Assembly: GCA_016789905.1 (NCBI GenBank) | Contig: JAEUQC010000099.1 | Coordinates: forward strand, 1 to 41,725 | DNA: 41,725 bases | Direction of reading: 5' to 3' | Origin: Bryobacterales bacterium | GTDB taxonomy: Bacteria > Acidobacteriota > Terriglobia > Bryobacterales > Bryobacteraceae | Part shown: positions 24,922 through 33,376 of the stretch, piece by piece | Numbering within the stretch: position 1 is the first letter of the stretch | Layout of the letters: each line of letters begins with the position of its first letter | The notes under the pieces: model-generated | The model's input: only the letters and a program-made list of their open reading frames with translations | Told to the model about the DNA's origin: nothing | Databases searched by the model: none | Position numbers and translations under genes: made by a program

Positions 24922-25111
24922 CGAGGAGAATAGAGATCGGTTTTCACGAAATTTTATAGCAAGGTGCCTAAGGGTTACTCGGAACTCATGGCGTCGGCGG
25001 ATGCAGAGCATCGACAGGCAAGGCGGTCGAGAGTCATAGAACCAGAACGGAGTCCGAAGTCAGCTCCGCCAGCAAGTGCTATTCCTTTTTACTAACCTGC
25101 TGGAGGCAGAA
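24922..25111 (+). promoter_or_regulatory. Long 5' leader with hairpin and a possible 35-codon upstream frame
   Basis: About 190 nt between the consensus promoter and the start at 25112. A hairpin CGGAG/CTCCG lies at about 25044-25067. An ATG at 24988 opens a 35-codon frame (MASADAEHRQARRSR..) ending at 25095, with only a weak ribosome site. Whether it is translated or regulatory is unknown; no known riboswitch was recognised. Confidence 0.3.
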
Positions 25112-25441
25112 ATGAATGGTGCAAAATTTGCGTTGCTGCTATCGTTGCTGATGCTGCTCTTTACCGATTCAACGCCCGGTCAGACGTGTGCCCAATGTGA
25201 TGATTTTCAGAGCTGCAGTTCCCCAGCGTATGGAGGGAAGGTGATCCGCTACAAATGCGGCGTACCATTACCCAATGACTGGACCTACTATCCGTGCTGT
25301 TCCACCGATTGCAAGATCGACGTAAGTGGGTCGTGCGGGGGTAGCGCGTGCAAATTGTTTTCGTGCAGCTACTATGAAGTGTGCATGGGATTTTACGTGA
25401 GCGATTCATTTACCTGTTCCGCCTGCCAGGGCTCTTGTTAG
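25112..25441 (+). CDS. Secreted 14-cysteine protein
   Basis: 109 residues. The ATG at 25112 follows CTGGAGGCAGAA, a good ribosome site; the in-frame ATG at 25076 has none. Signal peptide MNGAKFALLLSLLMLLFTDSTPG, then about 86 residues with 14 Cys (TCAQC, QSC, YKC, PCC, DC, GSC, SAC, FSC, EVC, FTC, SAC, GSC), enough for seven disulfides. No family recognised. It is divergent from the six-cysteine peptide operon across the IS6 element, and both have near-consensus promoters, so a shared process outside the cell is plausible. Confidence 0.65.
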   Translation: MNGAKFALLLSLLMLLFTDSTPGQTCAQCDDFQSCSSPAYGGKVIRYKCGVPLPNDWTYYPCCSTDCKIDVSGSCGGSACKLFSCSYYEVCMGFYVSDSFTCSACQGSC

Positions 25442-25564
25442 GCGGCTTGTGCCGCCGAAGGCAGCCTATTGCCACGAGAAACGTTGGATCCGAATTCGCC
25501 AGGTTGCGAAACCGGGTTCTCGACCAATTTGACAACAAGTCACATGAACGTCTGGAGGACGAGA

Positions 25565-26128
25565 ATGAACCGCATAGTCTTAACCGTAGTATTCGCTTCG
25601 GTTGCTGTCCTTACCCTTGCTATTGCTCAGAGTCAGAAATCAGCGCCGCCGCTGGTCGCATTTTTCGAACGAGTCGAATCAACGCAATTAGGAGCCACGG
25701 GTTCGCTCAACGTGAAGAATACGAGCGGCAAGGACATAGTGGCATTTGCACTTCGAATTACCTTTGATAGCGTCGATTCGAAGGATCAGTGCGCGATGGA
25801 GAAGCTGATGATTCTAGACTTGTATCCAGGTGGGCGGGAGCGTTTGCTCACTGGAGATGCATTCTCGATGTCGTCGAATTTGCCCGTCAAACAGGGGAAA
25901 CTTCCGGGCTCTCCAAAGATCGATGTCGACTATGTCCAGTATACGGACGGCACCGTCTGGGGACCGGATTCGCTTCACCTCTCCCGAAAGATTGAAGGTA
26001 TTCGAGAGGGAAAGAATCTCGAGAAAGGGCGGCTCCGTCGCTTGTATCAGAAGGAAGGCGTGTCCGCCGTTACTAAGGAGTTGCAGCCTGAATCCATCTC
26101 CTCTCGGCCTCAGTCTTTCGAAAAGTAA
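25565..26128 (+). CDS. Secreted protein of unknown function (FxLYD-like core)
   Basis: 187 residues from ATG 25565, preceded by CTGGAGGACGAGA. Signal peptide MNRIVLTVVFASVAVLTLAIA. The segment GATGSLNVKNTSGKDIVAFALRITF resembles FxLYD/CARDB-type beta-sandwich starts; the rest (MILDLYPGGRERLLTGDAF.., VDYVQYTDGTVWGPDS) is unassigned. It follows the 14-cysteine gene by 123 bp in the same direction and may be cotranscribed. IS debris begins directly after its stop. Confidence 0.6.
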   Translation: MNRIVLTVVFASVAVLTLAIAQSQKSAPPLVAFFERVESTQLGATGSLNVKNTSGKDIVAFALRITFDSVDSKDQCAMEKLMILDLYPGGRERLLTGDAFSMSSNLPVKQGKLPGSPKIDVDYVQYTDGTVWGPDSLHLSRKIEGIREGKNLEKGRLRRLYQKEGVSAVTKELQPESISSRPQSFEK

Positions 26129-26138
26129 TCTGAAAGAA

Positions 26139-26262
26139 TGAGCGTATGTATCCGCCCAGTTCAAGCGACTGATTCTTAGAGTTGTTCTGCGCAAGGTGAG
26201 TCCCATGGTCATACGGATTCCCGCCGTGCCCGACTCGCTCCTTCTCCACGAATTCGATGCGG
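26139..26262 (+). pseudogene. pRiA4b ORF-3-like gene, 5' fragment with frameshift
   Basis: Close nucleotide match to the start of the gene at 15783-16451: ATGAGCGTA.., then FKRLILRVVLRKVSPMVIRIPAVPDSLLLHEFDA in the shifted frame. A 4-bp tandem duplication (GTATGTAT) breaks the frame at codon 3, and the match ends at 26262, where the 62-bp segment shared with 16521-16582 begins. Confidence 0.75.
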
Positions 26263-26324
26263 TCCAGGGGTTCGAGGAGTATCGGAACAGGAAGCGGCGT
26301 TAAGCCGTTCACTTTCCTGAACGG
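26263..26324 (+). repeat. 62-bp segment shared with 16521-16582
   Basis: Identical to the complement of 16521-16582, ending in the CCGTTCA/TGAACGG hairpin. The following 26325-26547 carries no gene I can support. Confidence 0.85.
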
Positions 26325-26547
26325 CCAGGCAGGACAAGTTGGCAAAAAAGGGCCGCTAAGGAATCTCCGGGCACCATTAGGTGGGTTGATGGAGAGCGAC
26401 CCCGTATGCTTGCGGTTATGTCCTGATTGCAAAAGGCCGAGATCCGTTGACCTCGGCTCTTGCCCGATCAAAACATTGGTTTCCGACGAAGGGAGCTGTT
26501 CGGCAGCCCGAAACCGACGTTGATTTCACAGGCCATTCCGCGTCAGA

Positions 26548-26570
26548 CCCCCGACTTCCTGGCGCTCTCC
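26548..26570 (+). repeat. ISKra4-type terminal inverted repeat (remnant end)
   Basis: CCCCCGACTTCCTGGCGCTC then TCC, identical to 16484-16506. Its outer side abuts the truncated AbiEii-like gene. Confidence 0.8.
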
Positions 26571-26573
26571 TAA

Positions 26574-26976
26574 AATAGGCGGTGTAAGCCGGAACCCCAG
26601 AAAAGTCCGTCACTCCGTATAGCGGCTCGCATTGCCTTGAATCGCGGTGTGCGGCATTCGCCGGATCAAACGCAAACCCGGCATTTAACAGAGCACTAGT
26701 GACGGTGTCGCGCAATGTACGCAGTTCGGCGCGTGAGCGCGGTGCATCCGATACGATCTTCAAATCGATGTCTTCCAACATGCGCCGGGTAAGACGGTGG
26801 GCCCGACTCAGAGCCGTACCGCCGCCGAATACCAGGCGAAACGGCTTCACGTCAGTGGTGATGATCGCCGCCAGTGCCCCGACGACATGCCAGTCCTTCT
26901 CCACGAGGACGGGACTTGGCAGATCGAAATCTCTTTGCACTTCGAGCAGATCCTGGATAGATGGCTTATCGAGCAA
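26574..26976 (-). pseudogene. AbiEii-type nucleotidyltransferase toxin, 3' truncated by IS
   Basis: Residues 1-134 read SIQDLLEVQRDFDLPSPVLVEKDWHVVGAL, then the nucleotidyltransferase motif FGGGTALSRAHRL..EDIDLKIV and YGVTDFSGVPAYTAYF, the start of an AbiEii/COG2253 toxin. The frame then enters the IS end at 26570 and stops at 26416 with unrelated codons, so over half of a normal toxin is missing. Its start overlaps the antitoxin-like gene by 11 bp, the usual abiE operon order. The catalytic GG..T and DxD are retained but the protein should be non-functional. Confidence 0.75.
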
Positions 26977-27382
26977 TCACCAGCTCCTGCTTGCCGTCGC
27001 GGCGACGGCGTGAAAATCTCCCCTTTACGCGAACAACCGGATTGAGCGAGATCTGGGTAGAACGTCCTTCGTCGTAGTCGCCTTCGGCTTCGGAAGGCTC
27101 CCATGACACGCCAAGCTTAGTAAGGGCTTGCCGCGCCGCGCCTATAAATCCGTTCCGGCTGTAAAGGATTGGGTCCCCCGAAAGACGCGAGACTACGGCG
27201 CGGCCATAGACTCCATAGCCGAGGCGCACGAGGTGCTTTTCCCGCACAAGAAGGCGCAGGATGCGCAGCACCTGATCCTCACCACCGAGATCCCGAAACT
27301 CCCGCGGCAAGAATACGTCTTCGCCACGTTTCCGGGCGATGCGACCCTCAATCCTCTCGCGCAATGTTTTCTTTCGACGCAT
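26966..27382 (-). CDS. AbiEi-like antitoxin / transcriptional regulator
   Basis: 138 residues from ATG 27382, preceded by TAGGTGATTCC; an upstream ATG at 27406 is less likely. MRRKKTLRERIEGRIARKRGEDVFLPREFRDLGGEDQVLRILRLLVREKHLVRLGYGVYG is the winged-helix start of AbiEi/DUF6088-type antitoxins, and the rest (ILYSRNGFIGAARQALTKLGVSW) fits. AbiEi proteins repress their own operon and counter AbiEii. Intact, although its toxin is truncated. Confidence 0.7.
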   Translation of the reverse strand: MRRKKTLRERIEGRIARKRGEDVFLPREFRDLGGEDQVLRILRLLVREKHLVRLGYGVYGRAVVSRLSGDPILYSRNGFIGAARQALTKLGVSWEPSEAEGDYDEGRSTQISLNPVVRVKGRFSRRRRDGKQELVIAR

Positions 27383-27408
27383 GGAATCACCTACAAAACC
27401 CAACATCG

Positions 27409-27443
27409 ATCAAGCATAACGTCCTGTCTTTCAAGTGCTTGAT
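27409..27443 (-). promoter_or_regulatory. Inverted repeat, putative AbiEi operator
   Basis: ATCAAGCA (27409-27416) and TGCTTGAT (27436-27443) form a perfect 8-bp inverted repeat with a 19-bp spacer, directly upstream of the antitoxin start. AbiEi proteins are known to autoregulate through inverted repeats at this place. It could also affect the divergent ABC gene. Confidence 0.5.
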
Positions 27444-27563
27444 ACAGCGCGCACACCCGAGCGAAAGCGTTGAACAATGAACGGGGCGGACGCCCTCAAC
27501 TGCTGCAACATTCCGCGCTCCCTGTCGTCAAAACACCAAACGCGCCGTCATATTTATCGACAG

Positions 27564-29300
27564 ATGCGCCCTCTCCCCCAGGAGCCGTCACCCACTGCCC
27601 AGAGCCCTTTCGCCTGGGTGCTGCGCCGTCTTCGCCTGCACACCCGTCACTACCTCACCGGCGCCCTTGCCGCCGCGGGCACCAGCGCCGCCGCCATGGC
27701 CGACCCCTTCATCCTCCAATGGCTCACCGACCACGCCATCGCCTATCGCAGCGCCCCGCTACTATTCGCCGGAGCCGCCGGCCTGTTTGCCGCCTCCGCC
27801 CTGCGCCAAGGGCTCAACGCCGTCTCCACGCTCGCCAACTTTCGCGCCGCCAATGGCTTCTCGCTCCGTCTCCGCCGGGACGCCATTCGCCACGCCGGGC
27901 GCCTTGGCGCTGATTATCATTCCCGGGTCACCCCAGGCCACAACCAGTTTCTCGTTGAACGCGACGTGGAACTGCTCACAGAGTCGCTTCATCGCGGCAT
28001 CTCCCAGGTCATCGCGCTCTTCACCAGCGTTGCCTTTGCCGCGCTGGCCGTTTACCACTTCGAATCCCGCCTTCTCATCGCCGCCATTCCCCTCAACTTA
28101 GCGCTGCTCGCGCTCAAACACCGTTTCGGACCCGCACTGAATGACGCTGCCGCCGCTACCCAATCCACTGCCGCATCCGCTAGCGCCACCCTCCAGGATC
28201 ACCTCAACGCCATCACCCAACTCCAACTCCTCCCCGGTCTTTTCTGGCGGGAACGCGCGGTGCTCGCGACATCTGTCGCATACACGCGCACCGCCGCGCA
28301 CAAGCAGAAGACTGAACTCTTCTTCGGTGCCGGCGCGGGCCTGGTCACTGCCACTGGTCTCTGTTCCCTGATCGTCATCGCCGGACCGCGCCTAGTTTCC
28401 GGGGATATGACCGCCGGTGCATTCCTCGCCACTTATCTCTGCATGGGCCAATTATTCGCTCCCGCCCTTCTGTGGTCGGACCTTGTTAATCGCCTCACCC
28501 AAACCCGCACCATCCTGGCTCGCGTGCATGCCTTTCTTGCCGAACCGGTCAACCCTTCCGACCCGCCCAATCCGCAACCCCTCACACCGCCCATCGCCAT
28601 CGCCGTAACGGATGTATCCTTCGCCTTCCAGCCCGAGGCCCCCATCCTCCAGATCGATTCGCTAATCCTGAATCCCGGCGAAATACTGGCCGTCATCGGT
28701 CCCTCCGGCAGCGGCAAGACTACGCTCGGCCGTCTCCTGCTCCGCCAATTCGATCCTCAACAGGGCGCCATTCGCTATAACGGTGTTCGTCTGCCGGAAT
28801 TACATCTCGGCTCTCTACGGGGAGCCATCGCTTTCTGCCCGCAAGCGCCATTGTTCTTCAGCGGAACACTGCGCGACAATCTCCGCGCCGCCCGCCCTGG
28901 AGCTACTTCCAACGAAATCTGGGATGCGCTTCGCCTCGCCGCGCTCCATCCTGTAGTTGCCGCCCTCGAACTCGGTCTTGACGAACCAATCGGCCCCTCT
29001 GCTGGCCGGCTTTCCGCGGGCGAACGGCAGCGCCTGGCGCTCGCCCGTGCTCTGCTGCAAGACGCCGCCATTTTGATTCTGGATGAAGCGACGTCCGCCC
29101 TCGATCCCGCCACCGAAATGCAGGTGATGGACAACCTCCGCGAGAACCTGGGGAATCGAGCCTGTCTTTTCATCACCCATCGCACTGCGCCGCTTGAGTA
29201 CGCCGACCGCGTCATCGCCATTCGTGACGGCTCCATTGAGCCGCTGTCCAGCACCGAACGACAGGCAGGAAATCGCCACCTCCCTGCGCCGGCGAGCTAA
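27564..29300 (+). CDS. ABC exporter, transmembrane and ATPase domains fused (candidate lasso-peptide exporter)
   Basis: 578 residues from the ATG at 27564; upstream in-frame codons to 27477 look non-coding. A six-helix exporter domain (about 20-310) is followed by the ATPase: Walker A GPSGSGKTT (about 378-386), Q-loop AFCPQAPLF, signature LSAGERQRLALARALL (about 482), Walker B AILILDEATSALD (about 502) and the His switch ITHRTAPLEYADRV. Homodimeric exporters of this McjD/MdlB type export and give immunity to lasso peptides. The link to the lasso operon 6 kb away is inferred from proximity and from the duplicated segment between 29457 and 39634. Markedly GC-rich codon use. Confidence 0.8.
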   Translation: MRPLPQEPSPTAQSPFAWVLRRLRLHTRHYLTGALAAAGTSAAAMADPFILQWLTDHAIAYRSAPLLFAGAAGLFAASALRQGLNAVSTLANFRAANGFSLRLRRDAIRHAGRLGADYHSRVTPGHNQFLVERDVELLTESLHRGISQVIALFTSVAFAALAVYHFESRLLIAAIPLNLALLALKHRFGPALNDAAAATQSTAASASATLQDHLNAITQLQLLPGLFWRERAVLATSVAYTRTAAHKQKTELFFGAGAGLVTATGLCSLIVIAGPRLVSGDMTAGAFLATYLCMGQLFAPALLWSDLVNRLTQTRTILARVHAFLAEPVNPSDPPNPQPLTPPIAIAVTDVSFAFQPEAPILQIDSLILNPGEILAVIGPSGSGKTTLGRLLLRQFDPQQGAIRYNGVRLPELHLGSLRGAIAFCPQAPLFFSGTLRDNLRAARPGATSNEIWDALRLAALHPVVAALELGLDEPIGPSAGRLSAGERQRLALARALLQDAAILILDEATSALDPATEMQVMDNLRENLGNRACLFITHRTAPLEYADRVIAIRDGSIEPLSSTERQAGNRHLPAPAS

Positions 29301-29339
29301 CTTCCTCTTGCGCCTGGTGTCATCAAAACCGGATATTTT

Positions 29340-29351
29340 GAGTCTTACGTT
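29340..29351 (+). promoter_or_regulatory. GAGTCTTACGTT motif shared with the B1 gene upstream region
   Basis: GAGTCTTACGTT lies 106 bp before the start at 29457; GAGTCTCACGTT lies at 39437-39448, 186 bp before the B1 gene. Both are preceded by an ATATT-like stretch. A common promoter or operator is inferred. Confidence 0.35.
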
Positions 29352-29456
29352 GCAGACCACTGCCATCTGAGATGGCAAGACCGCGGCCGGGCTCTCCCGG
29401 GATGACACGGGACCGGCAAGCGAATTTACAAACCTACGAAAGACATGAGGTCCGAT

Positions 29457-29633
29457 ATGAGAATCACCAACCTTTACTCCGCGTCCGGCCAGCCGTCTCT
29501 AAACGATGTCGCCCTGGAAACCTTCTCCTCCGCCAGCAGCAACCGGACGGTCCCTGGCACTTCTGAACAGGACGCGATGCTCTTCCTCACCCGAAATCTG
29601 GCTCACTGGTCCGGGAACGGAAGGCAGTGTTGA
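29457..29633 (+). CDS. Small protein, N-terminus duplicated from the B1-type gene
   Basis: 58 residues from ATG 29457 (AGGTCC upstream). MRITNLYSASGQPSLNDVAL resembles the first 20 or so residues of the PqqD-like protein at 39634, and the DNA matches clearly (ATGAGGTCCGA-ATG, then TCCGGCCA-CCGTC and GCCCTGGAA in register). The rest (NRTVPGTSEQDAMLFLTRNL..GNGRQC) shows no PqqD domain and no lasso leader motif. It may be a truncated duplicate or a new small protein. The AraC-like gene starts 3 bp after its stop. Confidence 0.45.
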   Translation: MRITNLYSASGQPSLNDVALETFSSASSNRTVPGTSEQDAMLFLTRNLAHWSGNGRQC

Positions 29634-29636
29634 CCC

Positions 29637-30089
29637 ATGTATCATTCACCTGCATTGATAGAACTGGGTAAACCTCCGGCTGGCTCCACCGGCCGTGCCG
29701 ATTGGCGTCTCAAACGAATACTGGAACTGACGGCCGGGACGAGTGATTCGCGACTCACCCTGAACGAGCTTTCTCGGCAGCTCGGCATTTCTCCGGGCCA
29801 GCTTAGCCGCCTGTTTGTTCGCCTTACCGGGCAACGATTCCGCGCCTTCGTCATGGCGCACCGGTTGCTTCAAGCTTCCAGGCTGCTGCTTGATACCGGG
29901 AAGCAGATCAAACAGATAGCCGCCGAACTCGGCTACGGCCACAGTCGCGATTTCTGTCATCGTTTCAAGGCGGTCTTTGGCATGACGCCGAGGGAGTTCC
30001 GCGAACGGGCCAGGGCCGAGCGGGCATTGCATCAGGACGGCGGGACGCCCGCTGTGACTGAGATTGAAGTAGAGAGGACCAATTCATGA
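29637..30089 (+). CDS. AraC-type HTH regulator without sensor domain
   Basis: 150 residues. The whole protein is essentially the AraC DNA-binding domain: LTLNELSRQLGISPGQLSRLFVRLTGQRFRAFVMAHRLLQASRLLLDTGKQIKQIAAELGYGHSRDFCHRFKAVFGMTPREFRER, i.e. both helix-turn-helix units with the conserved YGHS.DFCHRFKAVFGMTPREFR end. There is no N-terminal ligand-binding domain. Its stop overlaps the start of the SBBP gene as ATGA (30086-30089), so the two are translated together. It may regulate the exporter or SBBP gene. Confidence 0.85.
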   Translation: MYHSPALIELGKPPAGSTGRADWRLKRILELTAGTSDSRLTLNELSRQLGISPGQLSRLFVRLTGQRFRAFVMAHRLLQASRLLLDTGKQIKQIAAELGYGHSRDFCHRFKAVFGMTPREFRERARAERALHQDGGTPAVTEIEVERTNS

Positions 30090-33000
30090 TCATCCGTTTA
30101 TCGTCCACGGTTGCGCTGCTTCTGGCACTACAACTCCTGGTTCCGACTGCGGCCGCGCCAGCCGCCACGAGTTTGATGGTCAAAGCTCCTTCGGTCAAGC
30201 TGGAGACCGTGGCATCGTCGATGCCGGTTTGGTTTGAACCCAATCGCGGTCAGGTGAGCGGGCGAACGGAGTGGACCGCGCGGGCGGCGGGGGCGTGGCT
30301 GTTTCTGACGTCGAACGAGGTGGTGTACGCGCTGCCACCGGACACGTCTGGGTTCGACCCGACCAAGACCCGAGGTGTACCCAACTTCAAGACGACGAAC
30401 GTGCACATGCGAATGGTGGGCGGGTGCCGAGTGAAGGGCGCAGGCGAAGGGGCGTTGGGGAGCTATTCGAATTACTTCGTCGGCAAGCACGAGGACGATT
30501 GGTTCACCGGCGTGCCGCACTTTGAGCGGGTGCGGTATGCGGAAGTGTATCCGGGGATTGACATGGTCTATTACGCGACTGGGAAGAGCGTGGAATATGA
30601 CTTTATCCTCGAGCCAGGAGCAGATCCTTCGACGATCGAGCTAGCGTTTGATGGGGTGGCGGGGGTGAATGTGGATGACGCGGGCGACATCATCGTTTCC
30701 GCCGGCGAGAAGTCGTTTCGCCAACATAGGCCGCGGGTGTATCAGGGGCCTGTTGAGATCGAAGCGTCATATAGATTAACGGAGCGGGGGACGGTGAAGG
30801 TCGATGTTGGTGAGTTTGATCCCTTGGTTTCGCTCCGGGTTGATCCGGTGCTGGACTTTGCGACGTATCTGGGTGGGCCGGGGGAGGATGGGCTCTGGAA
30901 CATCGCCGTGGCGTCGGACGGCAACCCGATTCTTCTTGGTAGCACGCAGTCTCCTGCTTCACCATCACTCGATCCGTTCCAACAACCTTCGATTGTTTCG
31001 CTCGCGCCAATTGTCATGAAAATGTCTGCGGACGGCCAACGGATACACTTCTACAGTATTTTGGGCCGAGGAGGTTGGGATTCAGGCGTTGCGCTCGCCC
31101 TCGATCGCGAAGATCGGATTGTAGTCGGTGGCACAACGCGTTCAGCAAACTTTCCTTTGCGCAACGCCTTCCAAACGGAGTTCAAGGCCATTTGGGATAA
31201 CGGGTTTGTCGCACGCCTTAGCAAGGACGGGAGAACACTTGTCCACTCGAGCTACCTAGGTGGCTCAAATAGCGAGAGTATCTCCAGCGCCACAACGGAC
31301 GATTCGGGCAACGCCTATGTTGTGGGCGGTTCCCTGAGCCACGACTATCCTATCATTCAGGCAATTCAGCCGAAATCTGGTGGGGGGAACGATGGAGTCA
31401 TTTCGAAAGTGGGTCTGGATGGCCGCTTGCTGATGTCGACGTTCATGGGCGGCCCTGGTCTTGATGTACTCCGCAAAGTACTCTGGCGAGAGGACGGAGT
31501 CCTTTACACAGGAGGAATTTCGATCTACGATGGCTTTCCCCTAAAGGATCCGATCTTCAGCAAACCGACTTCCCGGCAGGGATTCCCGAACGCCGTGTTC
31601 GTTGCGATTGACACCGTAGCGAACACGATCCGGCTCTCTACATACCTGGCCGACGGAGCGTCGGCAGAGATGAATGGTATTGATGTTGACACCAGCGGGA
31701 GCATCTATCTCGTCGGCTACGCAGTTGACCGCCAATTTCCACTAAAAAATCCATTATTTTCGGAACTCGTCCAGGGTTCAGGCAATGGTTTTTTGGTTCA
31801 GCTTCAGCCTGATGGGACAGGGATTCTGTTCTCAACGCTCCTTCCCGGTTTTATACCCTCGAGCGTGAGCGTCGATTCTCGCGGGTTTATCAATCTCGGC
31901 GGAACCAGTTACGCCGGATTCGCTGCCAAGGACTCGCTTTACGAGTTTAAGGGCGGGGGCATCAAGAACAGCGATCACGCCGTAATGAAACTCGGACCTA
32001 ATGGAAGGTCTTTAGTCTACGCCACACCTATCGGAGGGACGGGGAATGAGATTGGCGTTGGCGTCGCGACCGGTCGTGATGACACTTTATTTTTTGCTGG
32101 GCAAACCGGTTCCATCAACTACCCCACTCGCTCGGCTTACCAGCCGAATTCCGGCGGCTCAACCGACGGAGTCTTTGGACGTATAACGGACAACTCAGTT
32201 ACCCAACTTCCTATGTTCCAGGTGACTCCGCCGAGCTTAACGCTACGCTATGTAGTGGGCGATCCTCTGCCTGCGCCGCTCCGCCTTTCCGTCTCTGGAT
32301 TGACTCAGTCGGTTGCCATTCAATCGGCCGTCAATTGGCTGCGCGTCTCTCCAGCTAGCCTGAATGCCAGTGGCAGCGTACAGATCTCGCCAGACCTCGG
32401 CAGTTTGGCCCCAGGCATTCATCGGGGAACTGTGCGCATCGAGACAGTCGCCGTGGACATATCCGTGACGGTGCTGGCGGCCCCACCGCTTCTAACAAAT
32501 GTCGAACCGGCAATAGTGGCTGCGGGCTCAGGCGACACGGAGATCACGTTGCGCGGGAGTGGTTTTACAGCGCAAACAGTACTCTATGTGGAAGGCACGT
32601 TGTGGCTTGTGTCCCCGGTTCGCTTCGTGAACGGATCTACGATCCTTTTCACGATGCCGAAGACTCATCTCTCGGGCGAGTACAACTTTGCCCTGACTGT
32701 TCAGAACCCGAACTCGGCGGTGTCGAAGGCGATCTCGCTGCCAGTGGGTCGGCCCGCGCCCGCCATCGTTTCCGGAGGAATCGTGAGCGCGGCGAGCTTC
32801 GCTGGGCAGGTTATCTCGCCTGGAGAGATCGTGACGATTTTCGGTGAGAACTTCGAGCCGGGAATGAAGGTGGTCTTCGACGGCATCCCCGCCGAGCCGT
32901 TTTATTTGTCGGCGAAGCAATTGAGCGTGACGGTTCCGTATGGGATTGTCGGGTTGCGGGAACTATCAGTAGTCGTACAGCAGTCCCCGGATCGAAAGTC

Positions 33001-33376
33001 CGTGCCGGAGCGGATTGTAGTTTGGCCATCGCGGCCGGGGCTGTTTACGGCCAATTCGAACGGCAAGGGGCAGGGGGCGATTTTGAATCAGGATGGGTCG
33101 GTCAATTCGGTGACGAATCCGGCGGCTCGCGGGACGGTCGTGGTTCTGTATGGGACTGGCGGGGGTACTCTGGCGGGGAACCTATTGGAGCTCCCTCTCA
33201 AGGTATTTATCGATGGGATTGATTGTGAGGTGCTTTATGCGGGCGTGGCGCCGGGCTTGATTCCGGGGGTTGTTCAGGTGAATGTGCGGGTGCCGGAGTT
33301 GGCGGTGAATGGCGAAGTGGTCTTGCGGGTCGGGGAGCGGGAGAGTCAGGAAGGTGTGACGGTCTCCCTGCGATAA
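30086..33376 (+). CDS. Secreted SBBP-repeat beta-propeller protein with TIGR03437-like C-terminus
   Basis: 1096 residues with a signal peptide (TVALLLALQLLVPTAAAPA). Residues 40-240 show the N-terminal domain usual for these proteins (PVWFEPNRGQVSGRTEWTARAAG.., NYFVGKHEDDWFTGVPHFERVRYAEVYPGIDMVYY). SBBP repeats fill about 240-700 (VDTSGSIYLVGYAVDRQFPLKNPL and similar). A BACON-like sandwich follows (about 705-790, NWLRVSPASLNASG), then an IPT/TIG domain, then the TIGR03437-like end (VSAASFAGQVISPGEIVTIFGENF.., LPLKVFIDGIDCEVLYAGVAPGLIPGVVQVNVRVP). Typical of Solibacter-like genomes; function unknown. Convergent with the oligopeptidase gene, overlapping by 31 bp. Confidence 0.85.
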   Translation: MIIRLSSTVALLLALQLLVPTAAAPAATSLMVKAPSVKLETVASSMPVWFEPNRGQVSGRTEWTARAAGAWLFLTSNEVVYALPPDTSGFDPTKTRGVPNFKTTNVHMRMVGGCRVKGAGEGALGSYSNYFVGKHEDDWFTGVPHFERVRYAEVYPGIDMVYYATGKSVEYDFILEPGADPSTIELAFDGVAGVNVDDAGDIIVSAGEKSFRQHRPRVYQGPVEIEASYRLTERGTVKVDVGEFDPLVSLRVDPVLDFATYLGGPGEDGLWNIAVASDGNPILLGSTQSPASPSLDPFQQPSIVSLAPIVMKMSADGQRIHFYSILGRGGWDSGVALALDREDRIVVGGTTRSANFPLRNAFQTEFKAIWDNGFVARLSKDGRTLVHSSYLGGSNSESISSATTDDSGNAYVVGGSLSHDYPIIQAIQPKSGGGNDGVISKVGLDGRLLMSTFMGGPGLDVLRKVLWREDGVLYTGGISIYDGFPLKDPIFSKPTSRQGFPNAVFVAIDTVANTIRLSTYLADGASAEMNGIDVDTSGSIYLVGYAVDRQFPLKNPLFSELVQGSGNGFLVQLQPDGTGILFSTLLPGFIPSSVSVDSRGFINLGGTSYAGFAAKDSLYEFKGGGIKNSDHAVMKLGPNGRSLVYATPIGGTGNEIGVGVATGRDDTLFFAGQTGSINYPTRSAYQPNSGGSTDGVFGRITDNSVTQLPMFQVTPPSLTLRYVVGDPLPAPLRLSVSGLTQSVAIQSAVNWLRVSPASLNASGSVQISPDLGSLAPGIHRGTVRIETVAVDISVTVLAAPPLLTNVEPAIVAAGSGDTEITLRGSGFTAQTVLYVEGTLWLVSPVRFVNGSTILFTMPKTHLSGEYNFALTVQNPNSAVSKAISLPVGRPAPAIVSGGIVSAASFAGQVISPGEIVTIFGENFEPGMKVVFDGIPAEPFYLSAKQLSVTVPYGIVGLRELSVVVQQSPDRKSVPERIVVWPSRPGLFTANSNGKGQGAILNQDGSVNSVTNPAARGTVVVLYGTGGGTLAGNLLELPLKVFIDGIDCEVLYAGVAPGLIPGVVQVNVRVPELAVNGEVVLRVGERESQEGVTVSLR

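Noticed and set aside
29457..29633. Third lasso precursor
   Set aside because: No YxxPxL motif, no acid at a ring position in a plausible core, and the N-terminus matches the B1 protein rather than a leader.
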